From NCBI GenBank assembly GCA_964344985.1, contig CAYFPI010000007.1, forward strand, positions 7,699-71,698: a stretch of 64,000 nt of DNA, written 5' to 3'. This document shows positions 57,567 to 64,000 of this stretch, one piece after another. The position numbers were made by a program, and so were the translations under genes. The notes beneath the pieces are model-generated. The model was not told the origin of the DNA, made no database searches, and saw nothing but the letters and a program-made list of their open reading frames with translations. Numbering within the stretch: the first letter of the stretch is position 1; each line of letters begins with the position of its first letter. The stretch comes from Thioglobus_A sp964344985. Its GTDB lineage: Bacteria > Pseudomonadota > Gammaproteobacteria > PS1 > Pseudothioglobaceae.

Positions 57567-57571
57567 TTCTC

Positions 57572-58111
57572 TTATCCTTTAAATGGGAAATTAAACATTG
57601 CTAATAGTTTCTTAGCGTCATCATCATTAGTAGCTGTTGTTGTGATAGCAATATCCATACCACGAACTCTGTCTACTTTTTCAAAATCAATTTCAGCAAA
57701 GGTATTTTGTTCTGTAATACCCATGTTGTAGTTACCACGACCATCAAAAGAAGTCGCCTTTAAACCGCGGAAGTCACGAATACGAGGAATAGCAACATTT
57801 ACTAAACGATCAAGAAATTCATACATTCTTTCTCTACGTAAAGTAACTTTACAACCAATCGCATTACCTTCTCTAATTTTAAAACTTGCCACAGATTTAC
57901 GTGCATTACAAGTTAACGGCTTCTGACCAGAGATCAAACCCATTTCTTCAAGTGCACTTTGCAATACTTTTTTATCGCCTAATGCGCTACCCAAACCCAT
58001 ATTGATTGTAACTTTTTCAATCTTTGGTGTTGCCATAGGGTTTGAAAGGCCAAGCTCTTTTTGTAGTGCTGGCGCAATAGTGTTTTTATATTCTTCTTGT
58101 AATCTAGACAC
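57572..58111 (-). CDS. rplE: 50S ribosomal protein L5
   Basis: L5 binds 5S rRNA and contacts S13 and P-site tRNA. The 179-residue protein has KVTINMGLGSA, the CNARKSVASFKIREGNAIGCKVTLR motif and a normal C terminus (LLAMFNFPFKG). Standard spc position. Confidence 0.97.
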   Translation of the reverse strand: MSRLQEEYKNTIAPALQKELGLSNPMATPKIEKVTINMGLGSALGDKKVLQSALEEMGLISGQKPLTCNARKSVASFKIREGNAIGCKVTLRRERMYEFLDRLVNVAIPRIRDFRGLKATSFDGRGNYNMGITEQNTFAEIDFEKVDRVRGMDIAITTTATNDDDAKKLLAMFNFPFKG

Positions 58112-58131
58112 GGTTTATTTCCTTAACTTGC

Positions 58132-58443
58132 TCAAACGATTGCTTCGCCGTTTGATTTAAAAAATCTTTCCTTGTTGCCATCTTTGTTTGTACGAATACC
58201 AACACGATCAGCTTTGTTTGTTGCTGGGTTAACAAGAGCAACATTTGAAATAGCCAAAGGCATTTCAGTATCAACAATACCGCCAGTTACACCTGCATTT
58301 GGATTTGCTCTAACATGTTTCTTGGCAATATTAATACCTTCTACAACAACTTTAGAATTAGTTACCTTTGTTACAGTACCCGTAGAACCTTTGTCCTTAC
58401 CAGCAATAACAATTACTTCATCATTTAATTTAATTTTATTCAT
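58132..58443 (-). CDS. rplX: 50S ribosomal protein L24
   Basis: L24 starts 50S assembly and lines the tunnel exit. The 103-residue protein has a KOW motif at the N terminus (DEVIVIAGKDKGSTGTVTKV) and the KKHVRANPNAGVTGGI segment. It overlaps rplN by 1 bp. Confidence 0.96.
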   Translation of the reverse strand: MNKIKLNDEVIVIAGKDKGSTGTVTKVTNSKVVVEGINIAKKHVRANPNAGVTGGIVDTEMPLAISNVALVNPATNKADRVGIRTNKDGNKERFFKSNGEAIV

Positions 58444-58811
58444 TACAGTACCTCTGGTGCTAATGACACAATTTTCATAAACTGCGCAGAACGTAATTCA
58501 CGAGTAACCGGCCCAAAAATACGTGTACCAACTGGCTCTAATTTTGTATTTAAAAGCACCACTGCATTACCATCAAAACGAATACGTGAACCATCATTGC
58601 GACGAACACCTTGAGCTGAACGCACAACAACTGCGTCATATACGTCACCTTTTTTAACTTTGCCACGAGGTGAAGCTTCCTTGATACTAACTTTGATCAC
58701 ATCGCCAATGTTTGCATAACGACGCTTAGAACCGCCTAGTACTTTAATACACATCGCTTTAACGCCACCACTGTTATCAGCGACACTAAGTTTGGTTTGC
58801 ATTTGAATCAT
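58443..58811 (-). CDS. rplN: 50S ribosomal protein L14
   Basis: L14 forms an intersubunit bridge and is the binding site of the silencing factor RsfS. The 122-residue protein starts MIQMQTKLSVADNSGGVKAM and ends SLAPEVL. It is the first gene of the spc group; only a 25-bp gap separates it from rpsQ, so no separate spc promoter is evident. Confidence 0.97.
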   Translation of the reverse strand: MIQMQTKLSVADNSGGVKAMCIKVLGGSKRRYANIGDVIKVSIKEASPRGKVKKGDVYDAVVVRSAQGVRRNDGSRIRFDGNAVVLLNTKLEPVGTRIFGPVTRELRSAQFMKIVSLAPEVL

Positions 58812-58836
58812 GTCTTACTCTCTTTAAATTTCGTTA

Positions 58837-59103
58837 TTAATCAACAGAAACTGATTTTTCAACCACTTCCTTTAATGCCCAACATTTAGTTTTTGAAAAC
58901 GGCTTAGATTCAACCACTCTCACTGTATCGCCTACAGAGCATTCATTCTTTTCATCGTGAGCGTGAACTTTAGTGTTACGCTTGATGTATTTCTTATAAA
59001 TTGGGTGTCTAACCTTACGTACGATTTCAACCGCAATTGTCTTATCACGTCCAGCTGAAACGACAGTACCCGTAACAACGCGTTCTACTTTTACATCACT
59101 CAT
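58837..59103 (-). CDS. rpsQ: 30S ribosomal protein S17
   Basis: S17 is a primary 16S rRNA binding protein with an OB fold. The 88-residue protein has the VVSAGRDKTIAVEI strand and YKKYIKRNTKVHAHDE. It overlaps rpmC by 4 bp and closes the S10 group. Confidence 0.96.
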   Translation of the reverse strand: MSDVKVERVVTGTVVSAGRDKTIAVEIVRKVRHPIYKKYIKRNTKVHAHDEKNECSVGDTVRVVESKPFSKTKCWALKEVVEKSVSVD

Positions 59104-59288
59104 GATTGTTTCTCTTTAATAATAGTTTTAACTTGTGCAATAGATCTTCTTACTTTTCTGATCTTAGAAGCATCGTCTAATTGCTGAGAACGATGTTGCA
59201 TACGCAACTCAAAGTGCTCAGTCAAAAGGCTCATTAGTGTATCGTTTAGTGCAGATACATCTTGATCTCTTAATTCTTTGATATCCAT
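59100..59288 (-). CDS. rpmC: 50S ribosomal protein L29
   Basis: L29 is a small helical protein at the tunnel exit near the trigger factor site. The 62-residue product begins MDIKELRDQDVSALND and has the RKVRRSIAQVKTIIKEK signature. It overlaps rplP by 1 bp and rpsQ by 4 bp. Confidence 0.95.
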   Translation of the reverse strand: MDIKELRDQDVSALNDTLMSLLTEHFELRMQHRSQQLDDASKIRKVRRSIAQVKTIIKEKQS

Positions 59289-59698
59289 TACATTACCGTC
59301 CTTTTAATAACTGTTGTTTTAACAGGTAATTTAGCTGCAGCCAATGCAAATGCTTCTCTTGCAATTGTCTCATCAACACCTTGCATTTCAAATAACATTT
59401 GACCTGGTTTAATTTGTGCAACCCAATACTCAACACTACCTTTACCTTTACCCATTCTTACTTCTAATGGCTTCTTTGTAATTGGCTTGTCCGGGAATAC
59501 ACGAATCCAAATCTTACCACCACGCTTTACATGACGTGTCATTGCACGACGCGCAGATTCGATTTGTCTTGCAGTCATACGACATCTGCCAGTAGCTTGC
59601 AATCCGATTTCACCAAAACTAACCTTATGGCCAGCTGCAAGACCGCGGTTACGGCCTTTCATTATTTTTCTAAATTTTGTACGTTTAGGTTGTAGCAT
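59288..59698 (-). CDS. rplP: 50S ribosomal protein L16
   Basis: L16 helps position A-site tRNA. The 136-residue protein begins MLQPKRTKFRKIMKGRNRG and contains QIESARRAMTRHVKRGGKIWIRVFPDKPIT, the family signature. It lies between rpsC and rpmC. Confidence 0.97.
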   Translation of the reverse strand: MLQPKRTKFRKIMKGRNRGLAAGHKVSFGEIGLQATGRCRMTARQIESARRAMTRHVKRGGKIWIRVFPDKPITKKPLEVRMGKGKGSVEYWVAQIKPGQMLFEMQGVDETIAREAFALAAAKLPVKTTVIKRTVM

Positions 59699-59709
59699 TT
59701 CTCAATCCT

Positions 59710-60402
59710 TTACTTCTTACCGATTTGATTTGTAGCACCACGACGAGCAACCTCATCTAATGTACCTTTTTTATGATCTAGGATTTCACCCTTAAAGATC
59801 CAAACTTTAATACCAATAACACCGTATTGTGTATTTGCGCCGTAATGAGCATAATCAACATCAGCTCTAAATGTGTGTAATGGCACACGACCTTCACGGT
59901 ACCACTCAGAACGAGCAATTTCAGCACCGTTTAAACGACCACTTACCATTACTTTAATACCTTGTGCACCTAAACGAGATGCATTACCAAGTACACGCTT
60001 AACAGCACGACGGTACATTACTCGCTTTTCTAATTGCTGAGCAATATTTTCTGCAACTAAACGTGCATCAAGCTCAGGCTTTTTAATTTCTTCAATATTA
60101 ATATGAACAGGGATGCCCATCATTTTAGAAACAGTTGCTTTTAACTGCTCGATGTCAGCACCTTTTTTACCAATAACAATACCTGGACGAGCTGTATGGA
60201 TTGTTACTTTAGCATTATTAGCTAAACGCTCAATCTGAATACGACTAACAGAAGCAGATGTTAATTTTTCAAATAAAAAATCTCTTACTTCGATATCAGA
60301 CAGTAAAAATTTAGAATAGTCTTGTGAATTGGCATACCATTTTGAATCCCAATCTTTAACGATTCCTAATCTAATACCTTTTGGATTTACTTTTTGACCC
60401 AT
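59710..60402 (-). CDS. rpsC: 30S ribosomal protein S3
   Basis: S3 lines the mRNA entry channel and has helicase activity. The 230-residue protein has the KH-domain motif ARPGIVIGKKGADIEQLK and the C-terminal SGRLNGAEIARSEWYREGRVPLHT. Standard S10 position. Confidence 0.97.
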   Translation of the reverse strand: MGQKVNPKGIRLGIVKDWDSKWYANSQDYSKFLLSDIEVRDFLFEKLTSASVSRIQIERLANNAKVTIHTARPGIVIGKKGADIEQLKATVSKMMGIPVHINIEEIKKPELDARLVAENIAQQLEKRVMYRRAVKRVLGNASRLGAQGIKVMVSGRLNGAEIARSEWYREGRVPLHTFRADVDYAHYGANTQYGVIGIKVWIFKGEILDHKKGTLDEVARRGATNQIGKK

Positions 60403-60409
60403 ATTAAAC

Positions 60410-60742
60410 CTACTTGCTTACGCCAACAGTAATGTGGCTTGTTCTTTTTAAAATTCTATTAGCTCGGCCTTTTGCTCTAGGACGAATTCTTTTCATTGTT
60501 GAGCCTTCATCAATGTAAACACTGCTTACTTTCAACTCATCAATATCTAAACCATCATTGTGCTCAGCATTAGAAATTGCTGAATTTAGTACCTTTTTAA
60601 CTAGCACTGCAGCTTTCTTATTGCTAAATGACAAAATATTCAACGCCTCTTCAACTGGCTTTAAACGAATTTGATCTGCAATTAATCTTGCTTTAAAAGC
60701 TGAGGTTCTTGCATATTTATGTATTGCTTTAACTTCTTTCAT
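60410..60742 (-). CDS. rplV: 50S ribosomal protein L22
   Basis: L22 extends a loop into the exit tunnel. I chose the ATG at 60742 (MKEVKAIHKYARTSAFKARL) with an AGGTGA site; a GTG nine bases upstream overlaps that site. The product is the canonical 110 residues and contains the RIRPRAKGRANRILKRTSHITV loop and C terminus. Confidence 0.96.
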   Translation of the reverse strand: MKEVKAIHKYARTSAFKARLIADQIRLKPVEEALNILSFSNKKAAVLVKKVLNSAISNAEHNDGLDIDELKVSSVYIDEGSTMKRIRPRAKGRANRILKRTSHITVGVSK

Positions 60743-60764
60743 GTTATTCACCTATATATCGCTT

Positions 60765-61031
60765 TTATTTACGGTCACCAGAGTGGCCAGTAAATGTTCT
60801 TGTTGCAGCAAATTCACCTAACTTATGACCAATCATTTCCTCTGTAATAGCAACAGGAACATGAGCTCGACCGTTATGAACAGCAATAGTTAAGCCAATC
60901 ATTTCTGGCACAATCACTGAGCGACGTGACCAAGTTTTAATTGGTTTTCTGTCATTGTTCTCTTGAGCTGTTAATACTTTATTGATTAAATGCTCGTCTA
61001 CAAATGGTCCTTTTCTTAATGATCTAGCCAT
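60765..61031 (-). CDS. rpsS: 30S ribosomal protein S19
   Basis: S19 sits in the 30S head next to S13. The 88-residue protein begins MARSLRKGPFVDEHLINKV and has the HNGRAHVPVAITEEMIGHKLGEFAATRTF signature. It is 2 bp after rplB. Confidence 0.97.
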   Translation of the reverse strand: MARSLRKGPFVDEHLINKVLTAQENNDRKPIKTWSRRSVIVPEMIGLTIAVHNGRAHVPVAITEEMIGHKLGEFAATRTFTGHSGDRK

Positions 61032-61033
61032 GA

Positions 61034-61864
61034 TTAACCCTTATTCCTATGACGCACGATAAGCTTATCAGTACGTTTGTTACTACGTGTTTTATAACCT
61101 TTAGTTGGTGTACCCCAAGGAGAAACTGGATGACGACCACCACTTGTTTTACCTTCACCACCACCATGAGGGTGATCTACTGGGTTCATTACCACACCAC
61201 GAACAGTTGGTCTAACACCTCTCCAACGAGTTGCACCCGCTTTACCTAATTTTCTTAAACTGTGCTCTGATTTAGACACTTCGCCAATTGTCGCACGACA
61301 ATCTGCAAGCACTTTACGAACTTCACCAGAACGTAGTCTTAATGTTACATAAGCACCTTCTTTTGCAATTAATTGAGCCGATGTACCTGCACTACGTGCA
61401 ATTTGTGCACCTTTTAAAGGTTTTAGTTCAATACAATGAACAACACTACCTAATGGAATGTTAGCCAAAGGCATTACATTACCTGCTTGAATTGCAACTG
61501 AGTTTCCAGATACAATTGAATCGCCAGCTTTTAACCCTTTAGGAGCAATAATGTAACGACGCTCACCATCAGCATAAAGCACTAATGCAATGTTTGCACT
61601 ACGGTTAGGATCGTATTCAATACGCTCTACTGTTGCAGTAATATCGTCTTTGTTGCGTTTAAAGTCAATAATACGGTAACGACGCTTATGACCACCACCC
61701 TTGTGACGAGTAGTAATACGACCAGCGTTATTACGACCGTTAATTCTATTTTTACTCTCAGTTAGCGCAGCATGTGGAGCGCCTTTATGTAGATCTTTAT
61801 CTACAATGCTAACTACAAATCGTCTACCTGGTGAAGTTGGTTTTCTTTTAATTACTTGTGCCAT
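61034..61864 (-). CDS. rplB: 50S ribosomal protein L2
   Basis: L2 supports the peptidyl-transferase centre and subunit joining. The 276-residue protein has the RNA-binding region RRYRIIDFKRNKDDI and the highly conserved DHPHGGGEG motif (about 230-238) needed for peptidyl transfer. Standard S10 position. Confidence 0.97.
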   Translation of the reverse strand: MAQVIKRKPTSPGRRFVVSIVDKDLHKGAPHAALTESKNRINGRNNAGRITTRHKGGGHKRRYRIIDFKRNKDDITATVERIEYDPNRSANIALVLYADGERRYIIAPKGLKAGDSIVSGNSVAIQAGNVMPLANIPLGSVVHCIELKPLKGAQIARSAGTSAQLIAKEGAYVTLRLRSGEVRKVLADCRATIGEVSKSEHSLRKLGKAGATRWRGVRPTVRGVVMNPVDHPHGGGEGKTSGGRHPVSPWGTPTKGYKTRSNKRTDKLIVRHRNKG

Positions 61865-61875
61865 AATAATCTCTC

Positions 61876-62166
61876 TTAAGTGCTGCTTACATCAATCATT
61901 TGGCCTTCAGACAACTTAACCATTGCCTTTTTCCAATTTACACGACGACCCACTTTACCTTTAAAAATTTTCTTCTTACCTTTAACTACTGAAGTAGTAA
62001 CGTTATCAACAGATACGCCAAATAATTTTTCTACAGCAGCTTTAATTTCTTTCTTGTTACTGTCAACACGTACTTTAAATGCATATTGATTATGAGCAGA
62101 CAACATAGCTGTCTTTTCAGAAACAATCGGAGCGATGATAGTCTTTAATACTTTTTCTTGATTCAT
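61876..62166 (-). CDS. rplW: 50S ribosomal protein L23
   Basis: L23 is the docking site for trigger factor and SRP at the tunnel exit. The 96-residue protein has IVSEKTAMLSAHNQYAFKV and KLFGVSVDNVTTSVVKGK. It overlaps rplD by 4 bp. Confidence 0.96.
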   Translation of the reverse strand: MNQEKVLKTIIAPIVSEKTAMLSAHNQYAFKVRVDSNKKEIKAAVEKLFGVSVDNVTTSVVKGKKKIFKGKVGRRVNWKKAMVKLSEGQMIDVSST

Positions 62167-62777
62167 AGCATTGCCTCAACTTTCTTTAATGCAGATTCTG
62201 TAATTACAACATTTTCGTAACCGATCAAGCTAACTGGATCGATGCTCTGTGTATCACACACACCTACGTGGTATAAGTTACGAGAAGATAGGTATAAGTT
62301 CTCATCTAATTCATCAGTCATTAATAATGCATCTTTAATGTCTAATGTCTTTAGTAAAGAAGTAATGTTTTTAGTTTTAGCTTCTTTAATATCAAAGTCA
62401 TTAACTACTTTTAAACGCTCTGTACGTGCTAACTCAGAAAAAATAACACTGATTGCACCTTTGTACATTTTTTTGTTAACTTTTTGAGCGTAGCTACGAG
62501 GCTGAGCTGCAAATGTAACACCACCTGAACGCCAAATTGGCCCACGAGATGTACCCGCACGAGCTCTACCAGTACCTTTTTGGTTCCATGGCTTTTTACC
62601 GCCACCACTTACAGCAGCACGATTTTTTTGCGCTTTAGAGCCTTGACGACCCGCAGCCATATAAGCCGTTGTAATTTGATGAACCAAAGACTGATTGTAG
62701 TCTCTTGCAAAAATAGTATCAGCCACTTCTGTCGTGGTTGACTTGTTTGTGCTTGTATTTAATACTTTTAATTTCAT
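62163..62777 (-). CDS. rplD: 50S ribosomal protein L4
   Basis: L4 reaches into the exit tunnel and in E. coli represses the S10 operon. The 204-residue protein has the tunnel loop KKPWNQKGTGRARAGTSRGPIWRSGG and the GYENVVITESALKKVEAML C terminus. It lies between rplC and rplW. Confidence 0.97.
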   Translation of the reverse strand: MKLKVLNTSTNKSTTTEVADTIFARDYNQSLVHQITTAYMAAGRQGSKAQKNRAAVSGGGKKPWNQKGTGRARAGTSRGPIWRSGGVTFAAQPRSYAQKVNKKMYKGAISVIFSELARTERLKVVNDFDIKEAKTKNITSLLKTLDIKDALLMTDELDENLYLSSRNLYHVGVCDTQSIDPVSLIGYENVVITESALKKVEAML

Positions 62778-62785
62778 TTTAAACC

Positions 62786-63511
62786 TTACGCTTCTTCAGC
62801 TTCACTAGACTCTGCAGCCGCTTGACTCTGAATGTTTTTAGTCACTTCAACGTTAACCTTGTTCTTTTTTGGAGATAACGAAACCTTAACAAAACCTTGC
62901 TTAGCGCCAGGAATTGAACCCTTAACTAAAATAACGTTTTTATCGCTATCAACTTTAACAATCTCTAAACACTCTTGTGTTACTTGCTCATCACCCATGT
63001 GACCAGCCATTTTCTTACCTTTAAATACACGACCAGGCTCTTGACACTGACCTGTAGAACCAATTGCTCTATGAGAAATTGAGTTACCGTGTGTTGCGTC
63101 TTGCATTGAGAAATTATGACGCTTTACACCACCTTGATAACCCTTACCTTTAGATTGACCAGTCACATCAATATAGTGACCCGCACCAAACATAGAGATA
63201 TCAAAACTAGTTGCATCAGCAATCTCTTCAGCATCCGCTCTAAATTCCCAAAGACCTTGGCCGATCTCTTGAGAAGCTTTTGCATAATGACCTTTAATAG
63301 CAGAAGGAATACGACGAACTTTAGCTTCGCCTTTTTTATTCACTTTAGCACCTGTTGTTACTTGAACAGCGCTATAACCATCTACTTCAGTAGTTCTTGT
63401 TTGAACAACGCGATTAGACTCAATCTTAATAACACTTACTGCTGTTGCTGAACCATCGTCCGACATCAAGCGTGTCATTCCTATTTTTTGTCCTACTAAT
63501 CCAATTGCCAT
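62786..63511 (-). CDS. rplC: 50S ribosomal protein L3 with acidic C-terminal tail
   Basis: L3 starts 50S assembly and reaches the peptidyl-transferase centre. The 241-residue protein begins MAIGLVGQKIGMTRLMSDDG and contains the GSTGQCQEPGRVFKGKKMAG loop. After the usual end there are roughly 25 extra residues, finishing in QAAAESSEAEEA. Standard S10 position. Confidence 0.96.
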   Translation of the reverse strand: MAIGLVGQKIGMTRLMSDDGSATAVSVIKIESNRVVQTRTTEVDGYSAVQVTTGAKVNKKGEAKVRRIPSAIKGHYAKASQEIGQGLWEFRADAEEIADATSFDISMFGAGHYIDVTGQSKGKGYQGGVKRHNFSMQDATHGNSISHRAIGSTGQCQEPGRVFKGKKMAGHMGDEQVTQECLEIVKVDSDKNVILVKGSIPGAKQGFVKVSLSPKKNKVNVEVTKNIQSQAAAESSEAEEA

Positions 63512-63538
63512 GATCTTATTCCTATTATTTCTTAATTA

Positions 63539-63850
63539 TTAGTTAAGCTTAATTGCTACATCAACACCAGCTGCAAGATCTAATTTCATTAATGCATCTA
63601 CTGTTTTATCTGTAGGACTAATAACGTCCATTAATCTAATGTATGTTCTTAATTGATACTGGTCTCTCGCCTTCTTGTTAACGTGCGGAGAAGTTAGTAC
63701 CGTAAAGTTTTCTTTCTTTGTAGGTAGGGGGATTGGCCCTCTTACACTAGCACCCGTGCGCTTAGCTGTTTCTACAATCTCAAGCGCTGATTTGTCGATT
63801 AAACGATGATCAAATGCTTTTAATTTAATTCTAATATTTTGATTGCTCAT
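63539..63850 (-). CDS. rpsJ: 30S ribosomal protein S10
   Basis: S10 (NusE) works in the 30S head and in transcription antitermination. The 103-residue product has IRIKLKAFDHRLIDKSALEIVETAKRTGA (split over the N terminus) and the GPIPLPTKKENFTVL loop. It is the first gene of the S10 operon, 95 bp after tuf. Confidence 0.97.
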   Translation of the reverse strand: MSNQNIRIKLKAFDHRLIDKSALEIVETAKRTGASVRGPIPLPTKKENFTVLTSPHVNKKARDQYQLRTYIRLMDVISPTDKTVDALMKLDLAAGVDVAIKLN

Positions 63851-63893
63851 GTGCTTTATGTCCTATCTGTTTGCTTGATCCAACTTTGCAAAC

Positions 63894-63927
63894 GAAAAAC
63901 CGAAGATTATACAATAAACCTTCGGTC
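63894..63927 (-). terminator. Terminator after tuf, with a TATAAT in its loop
   Basis: On the minus strand ACCGAAG (63926-63920) pairs with CTTCGGT (63905-63899) and is followed by TTTTT. The 14-nt loop contains TATAAT, so a promoter for rpsJ may overlap the terminator; the -35 region is weak (AT-rich). Confidence 0.75.
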
Positions 63928-63945
63928 TTTAATTAACTAATTACC

Positions 63946-64000
63946 TTAATCCGTCACCTTAGATACAACACCCGCACCAACAGTACGACCACCTTCTCTA
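63946..64000 (-). CDS. tuf: Elongation factor Tu (partial, C-terminal 17 residues)
   Basis: The last codons read REGGRTVGAGVVSKVTD and then a TAA stop, the unmistakable EF-Tu C terminus. The rest of the gene is beyond the window edge. Its position before rpsJ is the usual str-S10 junction. Confidence 0.95.
   Translation of the reverse strand, partial: REGGRTVGAGVVSKVTD

Noticed and set aside
63116..63451. A 111-codon plus-strand open frame.
   Set aside because: It is antisense to rplC and rich in Thr/Asn, as expected for the complement of a biased ribosomal protein gene.
1..64000. CRISPR arrays, tRNA/rRNA genes, insertion sequences and prophage.
   Set aside because: No regularly spaced direct repeats, cloverleaf-like sequences, transposase or phage-like proteins were found by eye in any spacer or frame.

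Overview
The window is a compact, AT-rich bacterial chromosome segment. It most likely comes from a sulfur-oxidising gammaproteobacterium of the SUP05/Thioglobus type; that placement is inference from gene content and protein flavour, not from a database search. Supporting points are a TusA + DsrE2-like pair, two tandem exported DsrE-like proteins, a DUF302 protein, a periplasmic rhodanese, a TauE/SafE exporter and four c-type cytochromes beside a complex I operon, together with gammaproteobacterial versions of HolB, BepA, Mpl, RsmB, RdgB and RpiA. No tRNA, rRNA, CRISPR array, transposase or prophage gene was seen.

Layout. 1-6700: nuoABCDEFG, complex I, on the minus strand with nuoG cut by the window edge. 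6796-18973: tldD and a short YhdP/AsmA-like gene, cytochrome c5, a one-domain asparaginase, yggS, pyrK, argB, a lipoprotein cytochrome, hemW, rdgB, rpiA and a BepA-like protease. 18987-19850: strongly promoted tusA-dsrE2. 20039-25475: a HAD phosphatase, hemL, holB, tmk and an unusual single reading frame joining PabC to MltG. 25605-32078: DUF302 protein, MBL hydrolase, ppnP, pepA, dsbC, rsmB and the paired DsrE-like genes. 32120-38919: tig-clpP-clpX-hflX-lon. 39025-46519: two cytochromes, engB, an AddB-like nuclease, cca, msrB, mpl and ubiX. 46529-48850: TauE/SafE exporter, a 433-bp AT-rich spacer, an orphan FixJ-like regulator, a nested inverted repeat and two micro-ORFs; this is the least explained stretch. 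48951-64000: rhodanese, yqeY, rpsU, then the S10-spc-alpha ribosomal superoperon up to the end of tuf.

How it fits together. Complex I and the cytochromes point to a respiratory chain. TusA/DsrE-like/rhodanese/DsbC/TauE proteins point to sulfur transfer on both sides of the inner membrane. Tig/ClpXP/Lon and the ribosomal operons are the protein synthesis and quality-control core.

Data quality. There are four N runs (inside nuoD, hemL, tmk and rsmB). Three loci have reading-frame oddities, each at a homopolymer: secY, the pabC/mltG junction and the start of the first DsrE-like gene. This pattern makes homopolymer sequencing error a serious alternative to biology at each place. The most interesting sequence-level finding is a roughly 100-bp dispersed intergenic repeat present twice, with a hairpin whose two copies show a compensatory base-pair change.
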